The notes under the pieces are model-generated. The model ran no database searches, had not been told where the DNA came from, and saw nothing but the letters and a program-made list of their open reading frames with translations. From assembly GCF_017573505.1 (NCBI RefSeq), contig NZ_JAGEOJ010000001.1:558001-622000 (forward strand): a DNA stretch of 64,000 bases. Direction: 5' to 3'. Source of the DNA: Actinomadura barringtoniae. GTDB lineage: Bacteria; Actinomycetota; Actinomycetes; Streptosporangiales; Streptosporangiaceae. Both the position numbers and the translations under genes were made by a program. Below, in pieces: positions 15,849 through 25,773 of the stretch; positions within the stretch are counted from its first letter, which is position 1, and each line of letters starts with the position of its first letter.

Positions 15849-18734
15849 GTGAGTAGCAGTGGAAAGGACCCGGACGGCGGCAAGCCCACCGGGTCGGACG
15901 ACGTTGAAACGAGCGATTCCGGCACTCGGGACAAGGCCGGTGCCACGGCGACGTTCGCCCAGGACGCAGAACCTGGCGAAAAGGCCGCGGCCACCCACGA
16001 CACAAACGCCACGGCGGACGACGGCGAAATGACGTCCGCGACTCAGGACGAAAAGGCGGCATCCGCGCAGGACGCGCGTTCGGCGAGCTCCCAGTCCGCG
16101 AACGCGACGACCCCGGAAGCCGCGAACGGGACGGCCGCGCAGGACGCGAACGGGACGGCCACCGACGCCGCAAGCGCGACGGGCACGGAGAACGCGAACG
16201 CGGCGCCTGCTCAGGACGCGAACGGGACGACCCCGGAGGGCGCGAGCGCGACGACTGCTCAGAGCGCGAGTACGGCGGACGTTGAAGGCGCCGACGGAAC
16301 GCCTGCCCAGGACGCGAACGCGGCGGCCGCGCAGGCAGCGAGCTCGGCTACCGCCCAGGGCACCGGCGACGCGGATGTGACTGCTGTTAGTGCGCAGGGG
16401 GCTGCGGGCGCGGGCGCTGCGGGTGCGCAGGGCGCGAGCGCTGCGGACGCGGGTGCGCAGGGCGCGAGCGCTGCGGACGCGGGTGCGCAGGGCGCGAGCG
16501 CTGCGGCTGCGGGGGCTGCCACGCCGGCTAGCGCGGGTGGGCCTCCTGGGGGGAGGCCTCCGGGCGGTCGGGGACCTGGCGGGCCTGGTGGGAAGAAGCC
16601 CAAGAAGAAGCGGAGCCGGGCGGCGCGGTATACGCGGCGGTTCGTGTTCACGATTCTGGGGCTGCTCGGCTTCGGGATCGCGGCGTTCGCCATCGCCTAC
16701 CTGTTCACGCCCGTGCCGTCGCCGCAGAAGTCGGCGGTGGCGCAGGGGCCCAGCTTCTACTTCGCCGACGGCAAGACGTTGATCGGCAAGACGGGCACGA
16801 ACCGTACCGCCGTGCCGTTGGACCAGGTTCCGCAGGGCGTGCGGGACGCGGTGATCGCGGCCGAGAACCGGAGCTTCTACCAGGACCCCGGGGTCTCGGT
16901 GAGCGGCACCGCGCGGGCGCTGTGGTCCACGGCCAGCGGCGAGCAGCTGCAGGGCGGCTCGACGATCACGCAGCAGATGGTGCGCAACTACTACGGCGGC
17001 ATCGGTACCGAACGTTCCGCGGCGCGCAAGCTCAAGGAGATCATGGTCTCCCTGAAGGTGGGCCGGGAGAAGGACAAGGACTGGATCCTCGAGCAGTACC
17101 TCAACACGATCTACTTCGGCCGTGACGCGTACGGCATCCAGGCCGCCGCCAAGGCCTACTACGGCACCGACGTCAGCAAGCTGACGCCCGCGCAGGGCGC
17201 CTACCTGGCCGCCGCGATCCAGCAGCCCACCCCGTTCGGCGACCCGACCGGCGACCGCCGGCCCGCCGCCGAGCAGCGCTGGCACGCCGTGCTGAACAAC
17301 ATGGTCCGCGACGGCGCGGTGAAGCAGGCCGACGTCGCGACGATGACGTTCCCGATGCCGAAGAAGCAGTCGATCACCGAGGTGTACAAGGGCCAGAAGG
17401 GCTACATGATCAATGTGGCCAAGAAGGAGCTCATCGAGCGGCGCGGCTACACCGAGGACGAGATCAACCGCGGCGGGCTGAAGATCACCACGACATTCGA
17501 CAATGATCTGATGAACGCCGCCAAGAAGGCGGTCACCGACAACACCCCCGACGGGATGAGCAAGAAGATCCGCACCGGGCTGGTGTCGATCGACCCGAAG
17601 ACCGGCCAGGTGCTGGCGTTCTACGGCGGGCGCAACTACCTGACCGAGGCGGCCAGCAGCACGTTCTACGACACCGCCCAGGTCGGCTCGGGCTTCAAGC
17701 CGATCGCGCTGGCGGCCGCCCTCGACAGCGGCGACGTCACGCTGAACAGCACGTTCGACGGCAGCTCCCCGCAGTACTTCCCCGGCGGCTACCACCCGAC
17801 CAACGACAGCAACGAGCAGTTCGGCATGATCAACCTGGTCACCGCCACCGAACACTCGGTCAACACCGCCTACGTCAACCTCGCCAAGGAGATCGGCCTC
17901 GGCAAGATCACCGACATGGCGGAGAAGATGGGCTATACCAAGCAGCAGCTCACCGCCAACGACGCCAACAAGGGCCTGTCGTTCGTGCTGGGCACCGTCT
18001 CCGCGCACCCGGTGCAGCAGGCGGGCGCGTACGCCACGTTCGCCGACGACGGGACCTACCACACGCCCTACACGGTGAAGGCGGTCACCAACGGGGACGG
18101 CGACACCAAGAAGTTCACCGAGGACGGGCACCAGGCGTTCAGCCCGCAGACCGCGCACGACGCCACGTACGCGATGAGCAAGGTCGTCGAGGGCGGCACC
18201 GGTACCGGCGCCCAGCTGTCGGACGGCCGGGACGTCGCGGGCAAGACCGGCACCACCGACAAGGGCGCGTCGATCTGGTTCAACGGCTTCATCCCACAGA
18301 TGTCGACCTCGGTGGCGATGTTCCGCAGCGACAACCCCAACAAGGCGCTGAACATCCCCGGTTACGCGTCGTACGGCGGCCAGCTGCCCACGCAGATCTG
18401 GAACGCCTACATGACCAAGGCGATCGAGATCAAGGGTTACGAGGCCAAGTCGTTCGCCGAGCCGTCGACCTACGCCAGCGGCGGTTACGGTGGCGCGCCC
18501 ACGCAGCGCGACACGCAGCAGCCCTCGACGCGGCCGACCGGCCCCTCCCACAACCCGACCACGCCGGGCCCCGGCGACACCAACGGCCCGCGCCCGCCGG
18601 ACGGCGGCTCGCCCAGCGGCAAGCCGACCACCCCGCCGAGCGGCGGTGACGGCGGTGGCGACGGCGGTCCCACCAAGCCAGGTGGCGGCGGCGGAGACGG
18701 CGGCAATACGAAACCGCCCGACCCACGCGGCTGA
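15849..18734 (+). CDS. Bifunctional class A penicillin-binding protein
   Basis: A 961-residue peptidoglycan synthase. Residues 1-260 are an unusually long Ala/Thr/Asp/Gly-rich cytoplasmic tail with near-identical GAQGASAADA units at its end, then a basic stretch and a membrane helix at about 263-286. The GT51 glycosyltransferase domain shows AAENRSFYQDPGVSVSG, with E-N where E-D is usual, and GGSTITQQMVRNYYG. The transpeptidase domain has the catalytic S614 in GSGFKP, S-V-N at 670 and KTG at 799. The C-terminus is a Pro/Gly/Thr-rich tail. It polymerises and crosslinks cell wall at the outer membrane face. The GTG start is preceded by a G-rich ribosome site. Confidence 0.93.
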   Translation: MSSSGKDPDGGKPTGSDDVETSDSGTRDKAGATATFAQDAEPGEKAAATHDTNATADDGEMTSATQDEKAASAQDARSASSQSANATTPEAANGTAAQDANGTATDAASATGTENANAAPAQDANGTTPEGASATTAQSASTADVEGADGTPAQDANAAAAQAASSATAQGTGDADVTAVSAQGAAGAGAAGAQGASAADAGAQGASAADAGAQGASAAAAGAATPASAGGPPGGRPPGGRGPGGPGGKKPKKKRSRAARYTRRFVFTILGLLGFGIAAFAIAYLFTPVPSPQKSAVAQGPSFYFADGKTLIGKTGTNRTAVPLDQVPQGVRDAVIAAENRSFYQDPGVSVSGTARALWSTASGEQLQGGSTITQQMVRNYYGGIGTERSAARKLKEIMVSLKVGREKDKDWILEQYLNTIYFGRDAYGIQAAAKAYYGTDVSKLTPAQGAYLAAAIQQPTPFGDPTGDRRPAAEQRWHAVLNNMVRDGAVKQADVATMTFPMPKKQSITEVYKGQKGYMINVAKKELIERRGYTEDEINRGGLKITTTFDNDLMNAAKKAVTDNTPDGMSKKIRTGLVSIDPKTGQVLAFYGGRNYLTEAASSTFYDTAQVGSGFKPIALAAALDSGDVTLNSTFDGSSPQYFPGGYHPTNDSNEQFGMINLVTATEHSVNTAYVNLAKEIGLGKITDMAEKMGYTKQQLTANDANKGLSFVLGTVSAHPVQQAGAYATFADDGTYHTPYTVKAVTNGDGDTKKFTEDGHQAFSPQTAHDATYAMSKVVEGGTGTGAQLSDGRDVAGKTGTTDKGASIWFNGFIPQMSTSVAMFRSDNPNKALNIPGYASYGGQLPTQIWNAYMTKAIEIKGYEAKSFAEPSTYASGGYGGAPTQRDTQQPSTRPTGPSHNPTTPGPGDTNGPRPPDGGSPSGKPTTPPSGGDGGGDGGPTKPGGGGGDGGNTKPPDPRG

Positions 18735-18754
18735 CGAACGTCCCGGACGTTCCA

Positions 18755-18794
18755 ATGAAAAGGAGGCCCGGCTACGGCCGGGCCTCCTTTTCAT
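18755..18794. terminator. Bidirectional terminator between convergent genes
   Basis: A perfect stem with arms ATGAAAAGGAGGCCCGGC and its complement around TAC. The A run on one side and T run on the other let it stop transcription from both directions. Confidence 0.93.
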
Positions 18795-18818
18795 GTCTTC
18801 GTTACGCTTGCCGAAACT

Positions 18819-19199
18819 TCAGGAACAGGCTTTCCCGATACGCTGCGGCGTTTCGGTCATCACCGAGTTCAGCTGCGATACGTCGCCGTTTCCGACTCCT
18901 GCGGCGGCCGCGCTGAGCCGACCCGACTCGTCATTGAGCGTCTTCTTCAGATCCGAGTCGTTCGCCTTTTTCCCGAGCGTTCCAAGCTGCCCGGCAAGCT
19001 GTTCCGTCGCCTGCCGCCACTGCGCGGGCGCCGCCGCCGACGTGCCCCTCACCTGGGTGATGTACCGCTGGAACGCGGCCTTGGTGTCCGCGCACACCTG
19101 GCCGGAGTTTCCCCCGCCGAGCACGCCGCACGCCCCGCTCGCGCCCAGCCCGAACAGCAGCGCCCCGCCTGCAGCCACCCGCGCCGCCCCGATTCGCAT
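18819..19199 (-). CDS. Small secreted protein
   Basis: A 126-residue protein with an N-terminal signal: RIG, then a hydrophobic AAGGALLFGLGASGACG stretch. The GASGAC sequence could be a lipobox, making it a lipoprotein, though the -3 residue (Ala) is weak. The remainder is helical, with Cys at the CADTK segment and at the extreme C-terminus that could form a disulfide. The RBS GGGGAG six bases before the internal ATG at 19199 fixes the start. I do not recognise a family. Confidence 0.7.
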   Translation of the reverse strand: MRIGAARVAAGGALLFGLGASGACGVLGGGNSGQVCADTKAAFQRYITQVRGTSAAAPAQWRQATEQLAGQLGTLGKKANDSDLKKTLNDESGRLSAAAAGVGNGDVSQLNSVMTETPQRIGKACS

Positions 19200-19390
19200 C
19201 GCATCTCCCCTTTGATCACGCAGTGGCCCATCTTGCCGCATCAGGGGGCGATCTCCGCATGGACCGCGGCACGATCTCCGCATTGGGCCGTGCACGGCCT
19301 CCGCAACGGCCTCCGCAACGGTCTCCGCGGGGAGCCGCGGCACGCTGACCGATTTGACGGGAACGGCGTGGCCCGGCTATACCTCTTTTC

Positions 19391-19508
19391 AAGGTCATGA
19401 GTGCCAGCGTCAAGCCCCGGCTTGCTGGCCGGCAACCCTTCGTCCGCGATGGGGTGCCCCGGGTGAGGACCGGGCCGGACGCAACACCGCGTCACGGCAA
19501 GCGCGGAT
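19391..19508 (+). promoter_or_regulatory. SAM-IV riboswitch
   Basis: The leader contains the SAM-IV core almost letter for letter: GGTCATGAGTGCCAGCGTC, CCCCGGCTTGCTGGCCGGC, AACCC, and GGGGTGCCCCGGGTGAGGACC. The first GGTC pairs with the last GACC to close P1. A downstream CGGCAAGCGCGG segment fits the 3' subdomain of this class. SAM-IV is known mainly from actinomycetes and usually turns off sulfur/methionine genes when S-adenosylmethionine is high. It precedes the class V PLP enzyme by about 50 bp. Confidence 0.9.
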
Positions 19509-19556
19509 CCCGCTGATACCTCACGGGGTCCCAGGACCCCGGAAGAGGTCGTACGC

Positions 19557-20891
19557 ATGCCTGCCACGCTCACCCACCCCCGCACCACCGCCACAGCAGT
19601 CCCCGTCGCGCGGGTCACCACGGCTCCCCCCGTCACCTCCGCCGCAGTTGAGCCGCAGGTGGTCGGAGCGGGGGCTCTCGTGCCTCTGGACGATGGTGGG
19701 AGCGTCTCGTACGCGAACTTCGACTATGCGGCGAGCGCGCCGTGTCTGGAGGCGGTGCAGGAGGCCATCACTCGCGCACTGCCGTACTACAGCAGCGTCC
19801 ACCGCGGCGCCGGGTACGCCTCGCAGGTCACCACCGAGGCGTACGAGAAGGCGCGCGAGACCGTGCGGACCTTCCTCGGCGCCTGGGAACGGGACGCGGT
19901 CGTCTTCACCCGCAACACCACCGACGCGATGAACCTGCTCGCGCACGCCGTTCCGGCCGGCACCACCGTGGTGGTCTTCGAGACCGAGCACCACGCGACG
20001 CTCCTGCCGTGGAAGCGCGCCGTACGGCTGCCCGCCCCGGCGAGCCCCCTCGAGGCCGTCTCGGCCGCCGACCGCGCGCTCGCCGAGGCCCCCGCGGGCC
20101 CGCGCCTGCTCGTGGTGACCGCGGCCTCCAACGTCACCGGAGAGCTCTGGCCGATCGCCGAGCTCGCCCAGGTCGCCCGCCGCCACGGCGCCCGCATCGC
20201 CGTCGACGCCGCCCAGCTCGTTCCGCACCGCCCGCTCGACATGAGGGCGCTCGGCCTGGACTACGTGGCCTTCTCCGGCCACAAGCTGTACGCCCCGTTC
20301 GGCGCGGGCGTGCTGGCGGGCCGCGCCGACTGGCTGCGCGCGGCCGAGCCGTACCTCAAGGGCGGCGGCGCCAGCGCCTCGGTCGTCGACCACGGCGACA
20401 CCGCGCACTGGGCCAAGAGCCCCGAGACGCGCCACGAGGCCGGTACGCCGAACGTGCTCGGCGTGATCGCCATCGCCGCCGCCTGCGAGGCGCTCGCCGG
20501 CACCGGCTGGGACTCGCTCGTACGGGAGGAGGAGCGGCTTCTGGCCCGCCTTCGCCAAGGAATCGCCGCCATTCCCGGTGTGCGCGAGCTCACTCTGTGG
20601 GGAGAAGGTAACGCCAGGGTAGGAATCGTGTCCTTGGTGGTCGATGGGTGGAGCGCCCGCGACGTGGCGCTTAGGCTGTCCGGTGAGTACGGCATCGGTG
20701 TCCGGGACGGGAAGTTCTGCGCGCACCCCTTCGTACGGCACCTGCTGGGCGCACCCGAGACGGCCCAGCGGAACGCCGGCGGCGGGTGCGGCGGCGGCCA
20801 GGACTCCGCGGTGCGGGCGAGCTTCGGCATCGGTACGACCGACGAGCACGTCGACCGCCTGCTGGAGGCCCTGGCCTGCATCGCCGGCTAG
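19557..20891 (+). CDS. Class V aminotransferase / cysteine-desulfurase-like PLP enzyme
   Basis: A 444-residue fold-type I PLP enzyme. The first ~50 residues are a low-complexity leader. The core has NFDYAASAPCLEAVQEA, TRNTTDAMNLLAH, EHHATLLPW with the PLP-stacking His, IAVDAAQLVPHR, and the lysine in AFSGHKLYAPFG. A Cys in the C-terminal DGKFCAHPFV loop sits about where cysteine desulfurases keep their active-site Cys, so sulfur mobilisation is plausible. A SAM-IV riboswitch directly upstream supports a role in sulfur amino acid metabolism. GAGG precedes the ATG. Whether it acts as a desulfurase, lyase or transaminase is not settled by sequence. Confidence 0.85.
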   Translation: MPATLTHPRTTATAVPVARVTTAPPVTSAAVEPQVVGAGALVPLDDGGSVSYANFDYAASAPCLEAVQEAITRALPYYSSVHRGAGYASQVTTEAYEKARETVRTFLGAWERDAVVFTRNTTDAMNLLAHAVPAGTTVVVFETEHHATLLPWKRAVRLPAPASPLEAVSAADRALAEAPAGPRLLVVTAASNVTGELWPIAELAQVARRHGARIAVDAAQLVPHRPLDMRALGLDYVAFSGHKLYAPFGAGVLAGRADWLRAAEPYLKGGGASASVVDHGDTAHWAKSPETRHEAGTPNVLGVIAIAAACEALAGTGWDSLVREEERLLARLRQGIAAIPGVRELTLWGEGNARVGIVSLVVDGWSARDVALRLSGEYGIGVRDGKFCAHPFVRHLLGAPETAQRNAGGGCGGGQDSAVRASFGIGTTDEHVDRLLEALACIAG

Positions 20892-20976
20892 CACGGCCCT
20901 CCCGTCGATAGGACGCTTTGGTCCTGTTCGCCCATGTAGCGTAAGCAGGTCCGTAACCTGGACGAGACAGCACGGG

Positions 20977-23900
20977 ATGGAACAGGGGGTGGCGACCGTG
21001 GCCGACGCGTGGAAACCCGCGTCTGAGCTCGAGCGCCGGCTAGAGGAAGCCGTGCTCGGCGGGGACCAGGAGGCATACTTCCGTCTGCTGGCGGAGAGCG
21101 AACTGGTGATCCCCGTCCCGCCGGACCTGATCGACGACGTCCTGGCGAACGAGGCCCAGCCCGCATGGCCGACGCAGGAGGACGACGGCCGCACCCACGT
21201 GCTGGCCTACACCTCCGCCGCCGCCATGCGCGCCTGCCTCGGCCCGGCGTACCAGCACTTCCTCAAGCTCAAGTTCACCGACCTCGCGCAGACCTGGCCG
21301 GACCCCTCCTGGTGGCTGGCGGTCGACGCCCCGGCCCACAACGCCGACGCCGTCTCGGTCCCCATCGAGGGACGCCTGCCCGCCTGGTTCGTCCGCCAGC
21401 TGACCGAGGGCGAGGTGATGCTGCCGCAGGCCGGCCGCCACGCCGCTCCCCCGGCTCCGCCCGCGGCCCCGGTCCCGCTCCCGCCACCGGTCTCCGCGCA
21501 GTCACCTGTCGCGGACCTGGCCCAGCCTCCCGTACCTCCTCAGTCCCCCGTTCAGCCTTCTTCCTCTCCGCAGATCGAAGCTCAGCCCCCGGCCTCGCCC
21601 CCGGTGTCGCCCCCGGCCCCGGCCTCGGCGCAGGGCCCGGTCGAGACCCCGATCCCGCCGGGGCCCCGGCCCCTGGTTCAGCCGCTGGCCTCGCCTACTG
21701 AGGCTCCGCCCGCCAAGCCTTCCGACGAGGTGTCCCTCACCAAGGGCCCGGGTGCGGAGGACTCCGGAACGCGCGACGCCCCGTTCGGCCAGCCCACCCC
21801 GGAAGCCGACCGCCTGGCCGCCGATGCGGGTCGCCCTGCCACCGATGCGGGCCGTTCTGGCACCGACGCAGGTCGTTCTGCTGCGGATGCAGGCAGTCCC
21901 GCAGCCGATGCGGGCCACCTTGCCTCCGACGCAGACCGTCCTGGGGCCGATGCAGGCCACCCTGCCGCCGATGCAGGTCGCCCTGCCGCCGACGCGGGTC
22001 GTCTTGCCGCCGACGCGGGCCGTTCGGCCGCTGACACAGGCCGCCTTGGCGCCGACGCGGGTCGTCCTGCTGCGGATGCGGGACGTCCTGGCGCCGAGGC
22101 AGAACGTTCTGCAGCTGAGGCAGCGGCATCTGAAGCGGCCGCGCAAGCCCCTTCTCTCGGCGCGCACAGCGCGGACCGTGCGGGCACGGGCGCGCACGCG
22201 GCGCCCCAGCCAGCCGCCGAGGGCCCCGAACCACAGCAGCCGGGCACCGAACAGCCGGGCGCCCACCGCGGCTCCCGTCGGGCCCCGGGCGCGCACGAGG
22301 CGGTCGAGTCCGAGGCGGACCAGCCCGCCGTTCCCACGGATCAGCCCTCTGCTCTGGAAGCCGAAGCCGCCCGTACGGTCGAGGCCGGTCCCTCAGACCA
22401 GCCCGCCCCGGAACGGCCCGCCGACGCACCGCGGCAGCCCTCCCCCGACGACACCCTCGTCGACACCCCGGCGCTGACCGACGACAGCAACTGGGAAGAG
22501 CTCCAGCAACAGCACCGCAAGCTGCCCCGCGAGGAGCGGCGGCCGGAGTTCCAGCCCGCCAACGACGTCGAGCGCGGACTTCTGCGCGCCGCGGCGGCCA
22601 ACGACCACGACCTGTTCCTCCAGACGCTCGCGGACGCCGAGGTCCTCCTCCCCGTTCCCGAGGACATGGACTACACCCTGCGCCCGGGCCGGCCCGGTTT
22701 CCCCTGGCAGACCGCGCAGGGCGACGGCGGCACGGTCGTCCCGATGTTCACCTCGCCCGAACGGCTGGCCGAGGCCGCCGCGACATCCGGCGGCGGCACG
22801 GACGCGATCAAGCTCCCGTTCACCGCCGCGCTGCGCTACTGGCCCGACCTGAACTGGTCGCTCGCGGTCAACTCCGGCTCCCCCGCCGGCGGGACGATCC
22901 AGGCCGGTCAGCTGCCCGGCCTGGCCAAGTGGGCCGACGAACGCGCCGCGCGCCGGATGGCCGAACGCTTCGAGCCGCAGAACGACGTGGAGCAGCGCCT
23001 CTTCGACGCCGCCCGCCGCCGCGACACCGACGCGTTCTTCAAGGTCCTCCTGGGCGCCCAGGTCCTGGTGCCCGCCGAGGCCGAGACCCCGTGGGGCATC
23101 GCGCCCGAGGACGACGAGTTCCCCTGGCGGCCCGTGCCGGTGCAGGGCCGGATCTCCATCCAGGTGTTCACCTCGCTCAAGTGGATGAACGAGGCGATCG
23201 GCTCTTCGCGCTTCGTGATGCCGAGCCTCCTGGAGATGGTGACCGCCTGGCCGGACGCCGAATGGACGCTCGTCCTCAACCCGGGCACGCCGATCGACGC
23301 GACCATGCCCGGCGAGCAGGTCAAGGCGTTGAGCGGCCCGCCCCGTACCGAAGAACCACCGGAGCCGCAGCAGCCCGCCCCTGCGGCCACGCCTGCAGCC
23401 GCACCCGCCCCGGCAGCCGCACCCGCAGCGGCGGCCGCTCCGGCAACCCCTGCCGCTCCGGCCGCTCCGGCCGCTCCGGCCGCCGCCGAGCCCGAACCGA
23501 TCTTCGAGCCGGGCAACCGCATCGACCAGGAACTGTACGAGGCCGCCCTCAGCGGCGACTCCGACGCGTTCCTGCGGGTCCTGCTGGCGGCGAACGTCCT
23601 GGTCCCGATCCCGATCGACGCGCCCCTGGAGGTCACGCCGATACAGCGTGAGTTCCGCTGGGAGGCCGCGTTGCGCGGCGACTCGGCCGTGCAGGTCTTC
23701 ACGTCGCTCGTACGGTTGCGCGAGGTGCTGCCCGAGTCACGCTTCGTGTACGCCGACTTCCGCGAACTGATCGGCTCATGGCCCCGCGACGAATGGGCCA
23801 TGCTCCTCAACCCGGGCACTCGCATCGGTGCCTCCCTACGCGGCGACCAGGTCCGTGCCCTCAGCGAATGGGCCATCCGCGTAGGCCTCCTTCAGCCGCG

Positions 23901-25773
23901 CGACCCGGACGACCGTCCCAGCGCGCACGGCAGCCTCCCCAGCACGCAGGCAGGCCTCCCAAACGCACCTGGAACGCAGACCGGCGCTACGGCCCACAGC
24001 GGCACTCCTGGTGCACTCGGGGACGTGCCCACGCCGCAGAGCGGCCTGCCCGGCGTGCCCGCGCCACAAGGCGGCGTAGGCGCCCCGGGCACCCTGCCCG
24101 GCGCCGAACCCCAGAGCGGCAATCCCGGCGCACGCGAGGATGCCCCCGCAGCACGCGAGGATGCCCCCGGCGCACGCGAGGATGCCCTCGCAGCACGCGG
24201 GGACGTGCCCGCGTCACCCGGAGACGTATCCGTGGCAGGCGGGGATGTGCCAGCGTCACGTGCAGGCGACCAGGGCAAGGCCGCTGCTTCGCAGGGTGGT
24301 GTGCCCGGCGCGCGTGACCACATTCCCGGCGTGCAAGGCAGCACGCCCGGCGCACGAGAAGACCTGCCTGCCGCGCAAGGCTCAGAGCCTGGCACCCAAG
24401 ACGGCGTACCCGGCCCGCAGCACGGCTTCCCGGGCGCCGAAGCACCCAGTGCGCCGACCTCACAGAGCGGCGCGCCCGGCACCCTGGACGGACTGCCCGC
24501 CTCGCAGAGTGGCTTTCCTGGCGGACCGAACGACATCCCGGGCGCGCAGGCTGGATTCCCTGGCGCACAGGAGAGCGGGCCTGCGCAGCAGAACGGCATG
24601 CCCGGCTCCCAAGGCGGAGCGCCTGACCCGCAGAGCCGCGTACCCGGGCTGCCCGCGCCACAGGACGCCGGGACCGGACCGCAGCGCGGTCTCCCCGGCG
24701 CCGAAGACGCGCCAGGCTCGCAGAGCGGCGCGCCTGGCGCACGGGGCGGGTTGCCCGCCTCGCAGGGCGATTTCCCTGGCGGACAGGACGACATCCCGGG
24801 CGCGCAGGGTGGTTTCCCGGGCTCACAGGAGGCCGGGCCTGCGCGGCAGAACGGGACGCCTGGTGCGCTCGGTCTGCCCAGGGATCTGCCCATGCCGCGG
24901 GACGGGGAGCGTGGCTTCCCTGGTACCGACGACGCGTCTGGATCGCAGGGCGGGTTCCCTGGCGTACAGAACGGGATGCCGGGGGCGCATGATGATGCGC
25001 CGAGCGGCATCCGGGAAGAGCTGCCGGGGGCGCAGGACGTTGGAGCCGTGGCCCGAGAGGGGCTGCTCGGCCCGCAGGGTGTCGTGCCCGGGGCGCTTGA
25101 TGACGTGCAGGGTGGCTTCCCTGCCGTTGAGGACAGCGTCCCTGACGTTCCGGGGGACGTGCAGGAGCGCGTGAGTGAGGCGACGACCGCTCAGCCTTAT
25201 CGGACGCGGCCGCCGATGCCCACGCCTGAGGCGGAACTGTCGGCACAGCCCACGGTGATGCAGAAGGTCGTGCCGCACGGGCATGTCACCTGGTACCTGG
25301 AGCAGGGCTATGACCGCGTGGGCGGCTTCGTCTATCCCACAGCGGATGTGGCCGACCTCCAGACGCCGGTTCAGCTGTACGAGGCGCTGGGCCTTCTCTA
25401 TGAGGAGTCGCCCTTCTCCCCTGCCGACGATGGCGTTTACGTGATTCGCTGGCCCGCGTACTGCTCGGAGCTCTACCGCATCCCGTTCGGCGGCCAGAAC
25501 GAAGAGGATCTGGAGGCCTGGGGCGAGTCCGGCTGGGTCATCGAACGGCCGCCGTTCCATGGTGGCGGGTTCGCGCCAGGCAGCGCCGGTTCCATCCGCG
25601 AGTACAAAGTGGACAGCGTCCGGCTGCCGTACGGGGCCGAGATGTACTACCTGGGCATTGACCGCTCGGAACGGTTCGTCGCGATGTACGACCCGGACCG
25701 GCTGGCGTGGCTGCGGCCCGAGGCGGAGGCCGCCGCCGGAGGGGCCGGGGAACGTTCGGAGGCCGGGCAGTGA
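20977..25773 (+). CDS. Giant SseB-repeat protein with collagen-like region and distinct C-terminal domain
   Basis: About 1,598 residues. Four SseB N-terminal-type domains occur at roughly 18-150, 524-653, 665-785 and 842-971; the last three open with F-x-P-x-N-x-(V/I)-(D/E) and each shows VFTS or MFTS, a W-P-(D/R) motif and a final LxxNxGxP-like turn. Between the first two lies an A-D-A-G-R-P-A heptad repeat (about 280-378). Residues ~984-1398 are a collagen-like Gly/Pro/Gln/Ala region, and ~1408-1598 form a separate globular domain with WYLEQGYDRVGGFVYP, VYVIRWPAYCSELYRIPFGG and VDSVRLPYGAEMYYLG. SseB domains occur in secretion-linked proteins. No signal peptide is seen. The layout recalls polymorphic toxins with a C-terminal effector; that is inference. 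A GTG at 20998, with AGGGGG eight bases upstream, is a good alternative start. Confidence 0.8.
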   Translation: MEQGVATVADAWKPASELERRLEEAVLGGDQEAYFRLLAESELVIPVPPDLIDDVLANEAQPAWPTQEDDGRTHVLAYTSAAAMRACLGPAYQHFLKLKFTDLAQTWPDPSWWLAVDAPAHNADAVSVPIEGRLPAWFVRQLTEGEVMLPQAGRHAAPPAPPAAPVPLPPPVSAQSPVADLAQPPVPPQSPVQPSSSPQIEAQPPASPPVSPPAPASAQGPVETPIPPGPRPLVQPLASPTEAPPAKPSDEVSLTKGPGAEDSGTRDAPFGQPTPEADRLAADAGRPATDAGRSGTDAGRSAADAGSPAADAGHLASDADRPGADAGHPAADAGRPAADAGRLAADAGRSAADTGRLGADAGRPAADAGRPGAEAERSAAEAAASEAAAQAPSLGAHSADRAGTGAHAAPQPAAEGPEPQQPGTEQPGAHRGSRRAPGAHEAVESEADQPAVPTDQPSALEAEAARTVEAGPSDQPAPERPADAPRQPSPDDTLVDTPALTDDSNWEELQQQHRKLPREERRPEFQPANDVERGLLRAAAANDHDLFLQTLADAEVLLPVPEDMDYTLRPGRPGFPWQTAQGDGGTVVPMFTSPERLAEAAATSGGGTDAIKLPFTAALRYWPDLNWSLAVNSGSPAGGTIQAGQLPGLAKWADERAARRMAERFEPQNDVEQRLFDAARRRDTDAFFKVLLGAQVLVPAEAETPWGIAPEDDEFPWRPVPVQGRISIQVFTSLKWMNEAIGSSRFVMPSLLEMVTAWPDAEWTLVLNPGTPIDATMPGEQVKALSGPPRTEEPPEPQQPAPAATPAAAPAPAAAPAAAAAPATPAAPAAPAAPAAAEPEPIFEPGNRIDQELYEAALSGDSDAFLRVLLAANVLVPIPIDAPLEVTPIQREFRWEAALRGDSAVQVFTSLVRLREVLPESRFVYADFRELIGSWPRDEWAMLLNPGTRIGASLRGDQVRALSEWAIRVGLLQPRDPDDRPSAHGSLPSTQAGLPNAPGTQTGATAHSGTPGALGDVPTPQSGLPGVPAPQGGVGAPGTLPGAEPQSGNPGAREDAPAAREDAPGAREDALAARGDVPASPGDVSVAGGDVPASRAGDQGKAAASQGGVPGARDHIPGVQGSTPGAREDLPAAQGSEPGTQDGVPGPQHGFPGAEAPSAPTSQSGAPGTLDGLPASQSGFPGGPNDIPGAQAGFPGAQESGPAQQNGMPGSQGGAPDPQSRVPGLPAPQDAGTGPQRGLPGAEDAPGSQSGAPGARGGLPASQGDFPGGQDDIPGAQGGFPGSQEAGPARQNGTPGALGLPRDLPMPRDGERGFPGTDDASGSQGGFPGVQNGMPGAHDDAPSGIREELPGAQDVGAVAREGLLGPQGVVPGALDDVQGGFPAVEDSVPDVPGDVQERVSEATTAQPYRTRPPMPTPEAELSAQPTVMQKVVPHGHVTWYLEQGYDRVGGFVYPTADVADLQTPVQLYEALGLLYEESPFSPADDGVYVIRWPAYCSELYRIPFGGQNEEDLEAWGESGWVIERPPFHGGGFAPGSAGSIREYKVDSVRLPYGAEMYYLGIDRSERFVAMYDPDRLAWLRPEAEAAAGGAGERSEAGQ

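Noticed and set aside
15756..18794. 1,012-residue open frame on the minus strand
   Set aside because: It is the opposite strand of the penicillin-binding protein; composition is Arg/Val/Gly with no domain, as expected of a GC-rich shadow.
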